The notes below the pieces were generated by a model. The model was given only the letters and a program-made list of their open reading frames with translations. It ran no database searches and was not told the origin of the DNA. Position numbers and translations under genes: made by a program. This document shows, in pieces, positions 1-7,148 of a stretch of 23,672 nucleotides of DNA; the first letter of the stretch is position 1; the number at the start of each line of letters is the position of its first letter. Source of the stretch: DASYHS01 sp035998295 (GTDB lineage: Bacteria > Pseudomonadota > Alphaproteobacteria > Azospirillales > Azospirillaceae); contig NZ_DASYHS010000079.1 of assembly GCF_035998295.1 (NCBI RefSeq), forward strand, positions 1 through 23,672, read 5' to 3'.

Positions 1-1409
1 TCGCGCAGGGGCACCACCAGCAGCCTGTCGCCCGCCGACGGGTCCTCGACCGGGACCACGGTGGCCGCCGAGGGCGCGCGCACGAGCACGCGGGAGCCGA
101 GCAGGAAATCGGGCTGGGCCAGCACCGGCAGCGAGGCCGCCGCGGTTGCCCCGGGCGGGCGCAGGCGGACGCGCCAGGCCGTCCCCTCGGCGCGGACGTC
201 CGCTTCCAGGCCGTCGGGCACCGCGATCCGGAACCCGGCGATGCCGGGGATCGGCAGGATCTCCGGCCCGCCGACGCGGCGGCCGGCCGCCTCCACCACC
301 GGGACCACGCCGGCGGGGAACGGGCCGTCGAAGACGAGATACAGGAACCCGCCGCGCATGTAGACCGCCGCCGCCATCGGCTGGCCGGGGTCGACGGAGA
401 TGGTCGCGAGCGCCGGCTCCTGGCCGGCCGGCGGGGGCAGCGCCCCGGTCGTCGTCACCGGCGTCGTCGGTGCCGCGCGGGGGGGCGGAGCCTCGTCCCG
501 GGCCGTGGGCGCAGGCGGCGGCCCGGACGAAGGTTCGGCCGGCGGAGCGGCGGCTGATGCCTTTGCCGCCGGAGCGGCGGCTGGCGCCTTAGCCGCAGGA
601 GCGGCGGCGGCGGCGGCCCTGCCCCGCGGCGGGTCGAGGATGTCGAGCGCCACCGACGGGCCGCTGCGGAAATGGCGGACCGTGCCGCCCTCGGGAATGC
701 CGATCGTGACGGCCAGCCGGCCCGCATCGGCGTCCTGCTCGACCGAGGCGACGTTGCGGGGCGGCGAGCGCCGCACCTTCGCGAGGTCGGCCGTGCCGGG
801 CTGCGAGAAGACGATCCTGACCGAGGTCGCGCCCGGCTCGACCGTGTAGTCGACCGGCCGCGTCCAGTCGAAGACGAGCCTGCCGCGGTCGGGATGGGTC
901 CCGCCGCGCACCCGGATCGCCTGCCCGGCCGGCGCCGCCTGGGCGGGCGCGGCCGCGACCGGTGCCGCCGGCGGTGACGGCGGCGGCCTCTCGGCCGGGG
1001 CGACCGGCGCCGCCCCGGTCGCGGCCGCGGAGACGAGGTCGAAGGCGACCGACGGGCCGTTGCGGAAGCTGCGGAGCGTCACCGGCTGCGCGAGGTCGAA
1101 CACGACGGTCCTGCCGTCCGCCTCGATCGTGCCGCCGGCGACATAGGCGGGGATGGCGCCGAGCACCGGGGCGACGGCGAGTTCCGCCGGCCGGTCGAAG
1201 CGGATGCGCAGCCGCCGGCCCTCCACCGCCGCGTCGAACTCCACGGCCTGCGGCCAGTCGAACACGATGCGCCCGAAGCCGTCCTGCGCCCAGGCGCGCA
1301 GGCCGACCGGCTCGGCGCCGGCCGAGGTGGTGCCCGCCAAGGTGCTAGAGGCGAGCCCGAGGAGGGTCGCCGCGAGCAGGCGGGCGGAGATGCGGCCCCG
1401 GCGGCTCAT
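1..1409 (-). CDS. Secreted AMIN-like repeat protein (N-terminal ~469 residues; gene runs off left edge)
   Basis: The reading frame is open from an ATG at 1409 to base 1 with no stop, so only the N-terminal part is present. Residues 1-32 look like a Sec signal peptide (basic start, LLAATLLGLA core, cleavage near TSAGA). Two homologous beta-rich repeats follow, at about residues 36-125 and 170-255. Each begins with a (R)(I/L)VFDW block and ends with a RSFRNGPSVAFDL- or RHFRSGPSVALDI-type block, resembling AMIN domains, which bind cell wall or secretin partners in other proteins. An Ala/Pro-rich linker (about 260-330) separates them from a third beta-rich region. The start lies 4 bp after the cheZ stop, so it is probably co-transcribed with cheZ. 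A periplasmic role at the flagellar base or cell wall is inference only; exact family not recognised. Confidence 0.75.
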   Translation of the reverse strand, partial: MSRRGRISARLLAATLLGLASSTLAGTTSAGAEPVGLRAWAQDGFGRIVFDWPQAVEFDAAVEGRRLRIRFDRPAELAVAPVLGAIPAYVAGGTIEADGRTVVFDLAQPVTLRSFRNGPSVAFDLVSAAATGAAPVAPAERPPPSPPAAPVAAAPAQAAPAGQAIRVRGGTHPDRGRLVFDWTRPVDYTVEPGATSVRIVFSQPGTADLAKVRRSPPRNVASVEQDADAGRLAVTIGIPEGGTVRHFRSGPSVALDILDPPRGRAAAAAAPAAKAPAAAPAAKASAAAPPAEPSSGPPPAPTARDEAPPPRAAPTTPVTTTGALPPPAGQEPALATISVDPGQPMAAAVYMRGGFLYLVFDGPFPAGVVPVVEAAGRRVGGPEILPIPGIAGFRIAVPDGLEADVRAEGTAWRVRLRPPGATAAASLPVLAQPDFLLGSRVLVRAPSAATVVPVEDPSAGDRLLVVPLR

Positions 1410-1413
1410 GCGT

Positions 1414-2079
1414 TCAGTCGAAGCTCGCGAGGAGACGGTCGATCTCGCTCTGGTCGATGCCCTGGCCGGGCAGCGCCGGCCCGTTGACGAGGTGACGGTC
1501 GTCGTCCGCCGGCTCGGCGGCGGCGCCCCGCGGCTCGGGGGCCGAGGTCGGCCTCGTGCGCGACACCTCCTCGCCGAGGGCTTCGACCAGGACCTCGATC
1601 TTGCGCTCGATGTGCTTCAGCGTCCTGACCACCTTGGTGATCCGCTGGCCGGTCACGTCCTGGAAATTGCACGCCTCGAAGATGCGCGTGACCGCGTCGA
1701 CGAGGGCCGCGCGCGGCTGCTCGTCGAGCCCGTCGGCGACGGCCTGGATCGCGTCGCAGGCATCCATGATCCGGTTCGTCGCGTCCTCGGTGGCGCCGAC
1801 GACCGCGTCGAGCTCGCCGGCCGCGCTCGGGATGTGCTCCGCCGCGAGGTCGTCGGGGCGGATCTGCGCGATCTCCCGCTTGGCGTGCTGGATGTAGCGC
1901 GCCAGCGCCTCCAATTCGGCGTAGAGCTTGAGGTCGAGGGAGGAGACGTCGCCCTCCATGCTGTGCAGGACCGACGCGACGATGTCGGCCACCTCCGCCC
2001 TGTCGAGCGGCCGGCGGGCCTCCTCGCGGGCGGCGCCGATCTCCGCGTCCAGCGTCCTCGCCGCAGTGCCTGACTTCAT
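1414..2079 (-). CDS. cheZ: CheZ-type CheY-P phosphatase
   Basis: This 221-residue protein is predicted to dephosphorylate CheY-P and so reset the chemotaxis signal at the motor. The long helical core carries the CheZ active-site block FQDVTGQR at residues 139-146, with Asp141 and the catalytic-type Gln145 (family knowledge: the Gln positions the attacking water). The extreme C-terminus, residues 208-221, reads IDQSEIDRLLASFD. It corresponds to the CheY-binding tail of CheZ proteins and closely resembles the CheY-binding motif in FliM from the same operon. The linker at about 172-205 is Pro/Ala/Asp-rich and probably flexible. The gene is 56 bp downstream of motE in the fliL-fliM-DUF6468-motE-cheZ string, which supports a motor-proximal role. 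Confidence 0.93.
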   Translation of the reverse strand: MKSGTAARTLDAEIGAAREEARRPLDRAEVADIVASVLHSMEGDVSSLDLKLYAELEALARYIQHAKREIAQIRPDDLAAEHIPSAAGELDAVVGATEDATNRIMDACDAIQAVADGLDEQPRAALVDAVTRIFEACNFQDVTGQRITKVVRTLKHIERKIEVLVEALGEEVSRTRPTSAPEPRGAAAEPADDDRHLVNGPALPGQGIDQSEIDRLLASFD

Positions 2080-2105
2080 CGAACGGGTTCCTCGTTGGGG
2101 CGGGC

Positions 2106-2147
2106 GGTCAGGGCCGGGTGGTCAGGGCTGGACGGTCAGGGCCGGGC
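2106..2147. repeat. Three tandem 14-bp repeats spanning the motE stop codon
   Basis: Three consecutive 14-bp copies are present: GGTCAGGGCCGGGT (2106-2119), GGTCAGGGCTGGAC (2120-2133) and GGTCAGGGCCGGGC (2134-2147). The copy nearest motE contains its TGA (2136-2138 on the minus strand). Because 14 is not a multiple of three, the three copies place a TGA in all three minus-strand frames between motE and cheZ. Confidence 0.85.
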
Positions 2148-3140
2148 GGCCTGCTGGACGCCGGGCGGCAGCGCCCGGCGGTCGACCAGCTCGGCGGTGA
2201 CGTCCTTGGCCTTCACCGGGTCCATCGCGGCGAGGACCGGCGCGCTCTTGGCCTCCTTCATCCGCTCCAGCACGCTCAGCAGGACCGGCATGTCCATCTC
2301 CTCGAAGATGCGCGCCGCTTCCTTCGGCTTCATCGTCTCGTAGATCTTGACCAGGCTGTCGAGTTGGGCCGCCTGGCGCTTGTCGACCTGGTTCAGCAGC
2401 TTCTCGATGTCGGAGCGGAGCTGCGACAGCTCCGTCACCTTCTGGTCGATGCGCTGCTCGGCCGCGGCGAGCAGGGCTTCGCGCTGCTCGACCTCCCTGA
2501 CCCGGCGGTCGATCTCGTCCCGCCGCTCCGACAGGCGCTGGATCAGCTCCGCCCGGAGCGTGCCGTCCTGCTGCCCCGCAAGCGGGTCGGCCGCGCCCGC
2601 GGGCTCGATCCGCGTCCCGGCCAGGGACGGCAGCGGCGGCATCGCCGGCTGCGGCGACGGGTCCGCCGCTTGCGCCGCCGGGGCGGAGGCCCCCGGCTCG
2701 CCGGCGCCCTGGGCCTGGGAGGTCGTCACCAGGTCGACCTGCCGGCCCCGGGTCAGCGCCACGAAGACGTCGCCGACGCGCACGCCGAGCATCAGCACGG
2801 CCACGAAGATCAGCAGCGGGATCAGCCGCAGGCGCATCGGGCCGCGCCGCAGCCCGAAGAACGGGCGCGAGCCCGCGGCGCGGCGCGGCTGAGGCGCCAT
2901 GTCGGCGGGCGCCGCCTTGGGAGGCGCCGGCTTGGCTGCGGCCGGCCTGGGTGCCGGTTTGGGTGCGGCGGCCTTGGGTGCCGCCGGCTTGGGTGCCGCC
3001 GGCTTGGGTGCCGAGGCCGCCGGGCGGGGGGCGCCGAGCCGGTCGGCGGCGGTCTGGGCCGAGCCGCGGTCGGGGGCCGGGCCGGGAGCCGGGCCGGAAG
3101 CGGGCGCGGGACGGCGGGGAGTGGCGTTTCGCGTCGTCAT
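2136..3140 (-). CDS. motE: MotE-like flagellar protein (MgtE N-domain-like helical region)
   Basis: A 334-residue protein. Residues 1-100 are a low-complexity, basic Ala/Pro/Lys-rich tail with repeated PKPAA units. One transmembrane helix follows at about 104-122, then a variable linker, a long coiled coil at about 195-265, and a C-terminal helical region containing YETMKPKEAARIFEEMD and VLAAMDPVKAKDVTAEL. That last region is typical of MotE, which resembles the N-terminal domain of MgtE magnesium transporters. In rhizobia MotE is a periplasmic chaperone needed for motility; here the coiled coil and MgtE-like part would be periplasmic if the basic tail is inside. The start is 7 bp after the upstream stop. 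Internal starts at residue 81 or 102 would remove the basic tail and cannot be excluded. Confidence 0.8.
   Translation of the reverse strand: MTTRNATPRRPAPASGPAPGPAPDRGSAQTAADRLGAPRPAASAPKPAAPKPAAPKAAAPKPAPRPAAAKPAPPKAAPADMAPQPRRAAGSRPFFGLRRGPMRLRLIPLLIFVAVLMLGVRVGDVFVALTRGRQVDLVTTSQAQGAGEPGASAPAAQAADPSPQPAMPPLPSLAGTRIEPAGAADPLAGQQDGTLRAELIQRLSERRDEIDRRVREVEQREALLAAAEQRIDQKVTELSQLRSDIEKLLNQVDKRQAAQLDSLVKIYETMKPKEAARIFEEMDMPVLLSVLERMKEAKSAPVLAAMDPVKAKDVTAELVDRRALPPGVQQAARP
2956..3015. repeat. 15-bp tandem repeats coding for the PKPAA-rich tail of MotE
   Basis: Four consecutive 15-bp units of the form GGCTTGGGTGCCGCC, with substitutions, encode the repeated Pro-Lys-Ala-Ala residues. The exact unit occurs at 2986-3000 and one-to-few-mismatch copies lie at 2956-2970, 2971-2985 and 3001-3015. 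The in-frame unit length allows copy-number change without frameshift. Confidence 0.7.
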
Positions 3141-3147
3141 GACCGTA

Positions 3148-3669
3148 TCAGCGCAATTGCTCGAGGGCCTGCATCAGCTCGCGCTCGGCCCGCGAGCGGG
3201 CCTCGGCGGCGGCCGGGTCGGCGGGCCGGCGGCGCGGGTCCGCGGCGACGGGGGACGGCGGTTCCGCCGCCGGGGCGCGCGGCGCCGGGCGGGCCGGCGG
3301 CGCCTGATGGGAAGCCGGCTGCTGGGGGGCCGCCTGGGCGGCGGGGCGGTGGTGGCTGATCGTACCTTCCAGGCGGCTGGCGAGGCTGTCGGCGGCCTCG
3401 ACCATGAACTGAAGCTCATCGCGGATCGCCTGCCCGCGGTCGACCGTGGCCTGGAGCCGCTCGCCGGCCTCGCCGGCCATGCGCTTCATGCCCTCGACCC
3501 CGGCCTCGGCGCGCTCGGTCGCCTCGGCGAAGCCGCGGACGAGGTCCTCCAGCTCCGCCTTGCTGTCGCGCAGGCGGACGAGCTGGCGGTTGAGATTGAT
3601 GGCGTAGCCGATCGTCACCACCAGCAGGACGACCACCACGATGTCCAGGACCAGGGCCAAAGCACTCAT
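3148..3669 (-). CDS. DUF6468-type membrane-anchored coiled-coil flagellar protein
   Basis: A 173-residue protein whose ATG overlaps the fliM stop (ATGA at 3666-3669), which fixes the start and implies translational coupling. Residues 4-24 form one transmembrane helix (LALVLDIVVVVLLVVTIGYA). A charged coiled coil follows at about 28-105, containing LVRGFAEATERAEAGVEGMK and ATVDRGQAIRDELQFMVE. The next part, about 110-155, is Pro/Ala-rich, and the protein ends in a short helix. The helix-plus-coiled-coil layout and the position between fliM and motE fit the alphaproteobacterial family DUF6468. Its function is not established; the context suggests a motor or stator accessory. A much longer open frame upstream is a shadow of fliM and was not used. 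Confidence 0.78.
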   Translation of the reverse strand: MSALALVLDIVVVVLLVVTIGYAINLNRQLVRLRDSKAELEDLVRGFAEATERAEAGVEGMKRMAGEAGERLQATVDRGQAIRDELQFMVEAADSLASRLEGTISHHRPAAQAAPQQPASHQAPPARPAPRAPAAEPPSPVAADPRRRPADPAAAEARSRAERELMQALEQLR

Positions 3670-4757
3670 CTGCGATCCTCGTCCTTGGGCGCCTCCCGCT
3701 CGATCCGGACGGCGATGTGGCCGCCCTTGCGCCCCATGCGCCCCTCGAACATCGGCACGTCTCCGCAACGCAGCTCCACCGGGTCGTCCGGCGCGGCGTT
3801 CAGCAGTATCCGGCTGCCGACGCGCCAGTTCAGCACCTCGTGGAGCGACATGGTGATCTCGTCCAGCACGGCGCCGATCTGCACGTCGGTCAGCCACAGC
3901 TCGCTCGCGAGATGGGTCTCCCAGATCGAATCGCGGCCGAACTTCTCACCCATGAACATCTGGAGAAGCAATTCCCGTACCGGTTCGAGCGTGGCGTAGG
4001 GAATCAGCAGCTCGAGCCGGCCGCCGCGGTCCTCCATGTCGATGCGCAGCTTCGCCAGCACGGCAGCGTTTGCCGGGCGCGCGATGGTCGCGAAGCGGGG
4101 GTTCGTCTCCAGCCGGTCGAACCGGAAGGTGACCGGCGACAGCGGGTCGAAGGCCGCCGACAGGTCGGACAGGACGACATGCACCATGCGCTCGACGAGG
4201 TTGCGCTCGATCGTGGTGTAGGGCCGCCCCTCGATGCGCATCGCGGCCGTGCCGCGCCGCCCGCCCAGGAGCACGTCGACGATCGAGTAGATCAGCGCGC
4301 TGTCGACGACCATCAGGCCGTAGTTGTCCCATTCCTCGGCCTTGAAGACCGACAGCATGGCCGGCAGAGGGATCGAGTTCAGGTAGTCGCCGAAGCGGAC
4401 GGAGGAGATCTGGTCGAGGCTGACCTCGACGTTGTCGGAGGTGAAGTTGCGCAGGCTGGTCGACATCATGCGCACGAGGCGGTCGAAGACCACCTCCAGC
4501 ATGGGCAGGCGTTCGTAGTTGACGAGCGCCGAGTTGACCAGCGCCATGATGCCGGAATTGTCGCCGTCGCCCATGCCGTCGGTGTCGAAGCCGAGCAGGC
4601 TGTCGATCTCGTCCTGGTTCAGGACGCGGGTCGAGCCGCCGCCGAAGTCTTCCTCGCCGTCGCCGCCGTCGCCGCTGCCGTCGCCGTCGGCGAGCGCCGC
4701 CCACTCCGCGGCGAGCCTCTCCTCCTCGCTCAGCCCCTGCAGCCTGGGATCGCTCAT
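3666..4757 (-). CDS. fliM: Flagellar motor switch protein FliM
   Basis: A 363-residue C-ring protein that receives CheY-P and passes the signal to FliG. The CheY-binding motif LNQDEIDSLLGF is at residues 46-57. The middle CheC-like domain follows, with MVVDSALIYSIVDVLLGGRRG and RPYTTIERNLVERMV. The C-terminal SpoA-like domain ends near residue 350 and contains LWLTDVQIGAVLDEITMSLH and WRVGSRILLN. An unusual acidic N-terminal extension (Asp/Gly/Glu-rich, residues 22-40) places the CheY motif about 40 residues further in than in enteric FliM. The gene lies 9 bp after fliL and overlaps the next gene by 4 bp. fliG and fliN are not in this window. Confidence 0.97.
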   Translation of the reverse strand: MSDPRLQGLSEEERLAAEWAALADGDGSGDGGDGEEDFGGGSTRVLNQDEIDSLLGFDTDGMGDGDNSGIMALVNSALVNYERLPMLEVVFDRLVRMMSTSLRNFTSDNVEVSLDQISSVRFGDYLNSIPLPAMLSVFKAEEWDNYGLMVVDSALIYSIVDVLLGGRRGTAAMRIEGRPYTTIERNLVERMVHVVLSDLSAAFDPLSPVTFRFDRLETNPRFATIARPANAAVLAKLRIDMEDRGGRLELLIPYATLEPVRELLLQMFMGEKFGRDSIWETHLASELWLTDVQIGAVLDEITMSLHEVLNWRVGSRILLNAAPDDPVELRCGDVPMFEGRMGRKGGHIAVRIEREAPKDEDRR

Positions 4758-4766
4758 CGTCGCGCC

Positions 4767-5291
4767 CTATTGAACCAGCATCTCACGGAACAGCACGTCC
4801 TTGACCTTGACCGGCGCCACGGCGGCGCCGATGCGCATCAGCAGCTCCTCGCGCAGGCGGTAGATGCCGGCGGAGCCGCGCAGGTCGTCCAGCCGCAGTT
4901 CGCGCAGATAGACCTGGAAGTTGTCGACGATGCGCGGCAGCACCTTCTCCAGCGCCGGCACGTCCTCCTGGCGCGCGATCTCGATCGAGACGCTGATCTT
5001 GAGGAAGTTCTGGCGCCGGTTGCCGGTGCTGTTCAGGTTCACGAGCAGGTCGGGAAGGTCGAAGAAGACCCCCGGCCCCGGGGGCACCGGCTCCGCCGGG
5101 AGCGCGGCCTGTTCCTCGCCGCCGGCCAGCGCGTCCAGGACGCCGCTGAAATACACGGCCGCCCCGCCGCCGACCAGCAGCAGCAGCGGAAGCACGATGA
5201 AGAGGACGAGCTTCTTGCCGCTGAACTTCCGCCGCGGGAGCTGATCGAACGATTGCCCGCCGGAATCGCCATCCATGGCATGCGCCGTCAT
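4767..5291 (-). CDS. fliL: Flagellar stator-associated protein FliL
   Basis: A 174-residue inner-membrane protein. A short cytoplasmic N-terminus with a basic patch (PRRKFSGKK) precedes one transmembrane helix at about 28-49. The periplasmic domain carries typical FliL features: a FFDLPDLLVNLN strand, LKISVSIEI, and a C-terminal helix ending KVKDVLFREMLVQ. In other bacteria FliL forms rings around the stator units and supports torque. It is the first gene of the left minus-strand operon. An alternative ATG at 5276 (MDGDSGG) would remove five residues; the upstream start is preferred because of the purine-rich GGCGGGAAG just before it. A CtrA-like box lies 52-66 bp upstream. Confidence 0.95.
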   Translation of the reverse strand: MTAHAMDGDSGGQSFDQLPRRKFSGKKLVLFIVLPLLLLVGGGAAVYFSGVLDALAGGEEQAALPAEPVPPGPGVFFDLPDLLVNLNSTGNRRQNFLKISVSIEIARQEDVPALEKVLPRIVDNFQVYLRELRLDDLRGSAGIYRLREELLMRIGAAVAPVKVKDVLFREMLVQ

Positions 5292-5342
5292 CTTCCCGCC
5301 TGCCCCACCGAGCTGAACCCGTACCTGAGCGTCGGACTTTAC

Positions 5343-5357
5343 CTAACGGATAGTTAA
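5343..5357 (-). promoter_or_regulatory. CtrA-like box upstream of fliL
   Basis: On the minus strand the sequence reads TTAA-CTATCCG-TTAG, matching the CtrA pattern TTAA-N7-TTAA in seven of eight fixed positions. It lies 52 bp upstream of the fliL start in an AT-rich patch of an otherwise very GC-rich region. In Caulobacter the class II flagellar operon fliLM is CtrA-regulated, so the same control is inferred here. Confidence 0.6.
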
Positions 5358-5415
5358 CAAGTCCTTTCACCACTTTGGAGCAGATCGGCGCCGCCGTCCC
5401 GCTTTTTGCCGCCCG

Positions 5416-5434
5416 TCCGGAAATTTCTGCCGGG
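5416..5434. promoter_or_regulatory. Candidate sigma-54 enhancer (FlbD-type) for flgF
   Basis: The imperfect inverted repeat TCCGGAA-ATTTC-TGCCGGG has 7-bp arms with five paired positions and a 5-nt spacer. Its centre lies 86 bp upstream of the flgF -24 element. It shares arm and spacer geometry with the elements at 12649, 14865 and 23288. This is the weakest of the four matches. Confidence 0.45.
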
Positions 5435-5509
5435 CAAGGCTGTCCGCCGGCCGTTTCCGGGCGCTCCCGCAGCCCCGATCCGGGGCGGAACGCAGGTCGG
5501 CACGGGGGT

Positions 5510-5525
5510 TGGCACGCGGCCTGCA
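5510..5525 (+). promoter_or_regulatory. Sigma-54 promoter of flgF-flgG-flgA-flgH
   Basis: TGGCACGCGGCCTGCA has GG at 5511-5512 and GC at 5523-5524 with exactly 10 bp between. The -24 half is the full TGGCACG consensus; the -12 half is CTGC instead of TTGC. Predicted transcription start is about 5536, some 56 bp before the flgF ATG. A partly overlapping second match (CGGCACGGGGGTTGG, 5498-5512) lacks the -12 GC. Confidence 0.78.
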
Positions 5526-5591
5526 TCCCGACGGACGGGACACGGCCATTCCCCATGGACCGGACCGCAGGAAGCGAGGCAGGCAACGGCG

Positions 5592-6326
5592 ATGGAAAAC
5601 CCGATCTACATCGCGCTCTCCCGGCAGGACGCGCTACGCCGCCAGATGGACGTCACGGCGAACAACGTCGCGAACCTGAACACGCCCGGCTACAAGCAGC
5701 AGCGGATGATGTTCGTGGAGTTCCTGACGCCGGCCGGCTCGGGGCCGGGCCAGCAGAGCAAGCCGCTGTCCATGGTCAAGGACATGGCCGTGCTGCGCAA
5801 CCTCGAGGACGGGCCGGTCAGCCGGACCGACAACCCCCTGGACGTGGCGCTGGACGGCCGCGGGTACTTCGTGGTCGAGACGGTGGACGGGCCACGCTAC
5901 ACCCGCGCCGGCCGGTTCCAGCTCGACCCGGACCGCCGGCTGGTCGACGTCAACGGCCTGCCGGTGCTCGACGACGGCGACCGCCCGATCCAGATCCCGC
6001 AGGGCGCCGCCGACATCCGCATCGCCGGCGACGGCTCCATCTCCACCGAGCAGGGCCCGCTCGGCCGGATCAAGGTGGTGAACTTCGAGCGCGAGCAGTT
6101 CATGACCGAGCTCGGCGGCGGCCTCTACACCACGGAGGAGCCGGAAGTCGCGGCCGAGGGCACGAAGCTGGTCCAGGGCGCCATCGAGGGCTCCAACGTG
6201 CAAGGCATCGTCGAGATGACGCAGATGACCGAGGTCCTGCGCCAGTACCAGAGCAACCAGCGCCTGATCGAGGCGGAACACGAACGCCAGCGCAACGCCA
6301 TCGGGCGCCTGACGCGCGTCGGCTGA
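5592..6326 (+). CDS. flgF: Flagellar basal-body (proximal) rod protein FlgF
   Basis: A 244-residue rod protein, exported through the flagellar type III system. The N-terminal rod/hook signature (TANNVANLNTPGYKQQ, residues 23-38) and the C-terminal helix (EGSNVQGIVEMTQMTEVLRQYQSNQRL) form the coiled-coil D0 domain. The central block NPLDVALDGRGYFVVE is typical of FlgF and FlgG. The ATG at 5592 begins MENPIYIALSRQDALRRQMD, matching the family start; longer in-frame starts upstream overlap the sigma-54 promoter and are rejected. It is the first gene of flgFGAH, followed by flgG after 22 bp. Confidence 0.95.
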   Translation: MENPIYIALSRQDALRRQMDVTANNVANLNTPGYKQQRMMFVEFLTPAGSGPGQQSKPLSMVKDMAVLRNLEDGPVSRTDNPLDVALDGRGYFVVETVDGPRYTRAGRFQLDPDRRLVDVNGLPVLDDGDRPIQIPQGAADIRIAGDGSISTEQGPLGRIKVVNFEREQFMTELGGGLYTTEEPEVAAEGTKLVQGAIEGSNVQGIVEMTQMTEVLRQYQSNQRLIEAEHERQRNAIGRLTRVG

Positions 6327-6348
6327 CCATCGGGAAGGAGACGGCACC

Positions 6349-7134
6349 ATGCGGAGCTTGGCAATCGGCGCGACGGGCATGCTGGCCCAGCAGCTCAACG
6401 TCGAAGTGATCTCGAACAACATCGCCAACATGGCGACGACCGGCTTCAAGCGGCAGCGCGCGGAGTTCCAGGACCTGCTGTACCAGAACCAGCGCCGGGT
6501 CGGCTCGACCTCCTCCGACGCCGGCACGATCGTGCCGTCGGGCATCCAGGTCGGCGTCGGCGTCAAGGCCGCGGCCGTCTACCGCATCCACGAGCAGGGC
6601 AACCTGCAGGTCACGGACAACCCGCTCGACCTCGCGATCAACGGGCACGGCTACTTCCAGGTCGAACTGCCGGACGGCAACACGGCCTACACCCGCGCCG
6701 GCTCGTTCCAGATGAACGCGGAAGGGACGATCGTCACTCCCGACGGCTACACCGTGCTGCCCGGGCTGGTGATCCCGGCCGAGGCGACGGCCATCACCGT
6801 GAACGCCAGCGGCGAGGTGCTGGTCAAGATCGACGGCCAGCAGGAGCCGCAGAACGTCGGCCAGATCCAGATCGCGACCTTCGCCAACGTCGCGGGGCTG
6901 GAGGCGGTCGGCGACAACCTGCTGCGCGACACGCCCGCCTCGGGCGACGCGGTCGTCGGCAACCCCGGCGGGCCCGGCTTCGGCAGTCTGCGCCAGGGCT
7001 CGCTGGAGACCTCGAACGTCAACATCGTGTCGGAGATCACGAACCTGATCACGGCGCAGCGCGCCTACGAGATGAACTCCAAGGTGATCAGGACGACGGA
7101 CGACATGATGAACACCGTGTCGCAGATGCGCTGA
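6349..7134 (+). CDS. flgG: Flagellar distal rod protein FlgG
   Basis: A 261-residue distal-rod subunit. The N-terminal signature SNNIANMATTGFKRQRAEFQDL is at about residues 24-45, and the C-terminal ETSNVNIVSEITNLITAQRAYEMNSK is at about 225-250. The central DNPLDLAINGHGYFQVELPDG is diagnostic. The region YQNQRRVGSTSSDAGTIVPSGIQVG near residues 46-70 is the FlgG-specific insertion that makes the rod straight and rigid compared with the hook. A strong AAGGAG at 6335-6340 lies 8 bp before the ATG. Confidence 0.97.
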   Translation: MRSLAIGATGMLAQQLNVEVISNNIANMATTGFKRQRAEFQDLLYQNQRRVGSTSSDAGTIVPSGIQVGVGVKAAAVYRIHEQGNLQVTDNPLDLAINGHGYFQVELPDGNTAYTRAGSFQMNAEGTIVTPDGYTVLPGLVIPAEATAITVNASGEVLVKIDGQQEPQNVGQIQIATFANVAGLEAVGDNLLRDTPASGDAVVGNPGGPGFGSLRQGSLETSNVNIVSEITNLITAQRAYEMNSKVIRTTDDMMNTVSQMR

Positions 7135-7148
7135 GGAGGGAGGCCGAC

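Noticed and set aside
3670..3897. N-terminal extension of the DUF6468 gene
   Set aside because: The extension is an Arg-rich shadow of the fliM 3' end; the ATG at 3669 begins the transmembrane helix and couples to the fliM stop.
3717..5357. A 546-codon plus-strand open frame across fliM and fliL
   Set aside because: It is antisense to fliM and fliL, whose protein motifs are unmistakable; long antisense frames are expected at this GC content. The translation is low-complexity Gln/Asp/Arg-rich.
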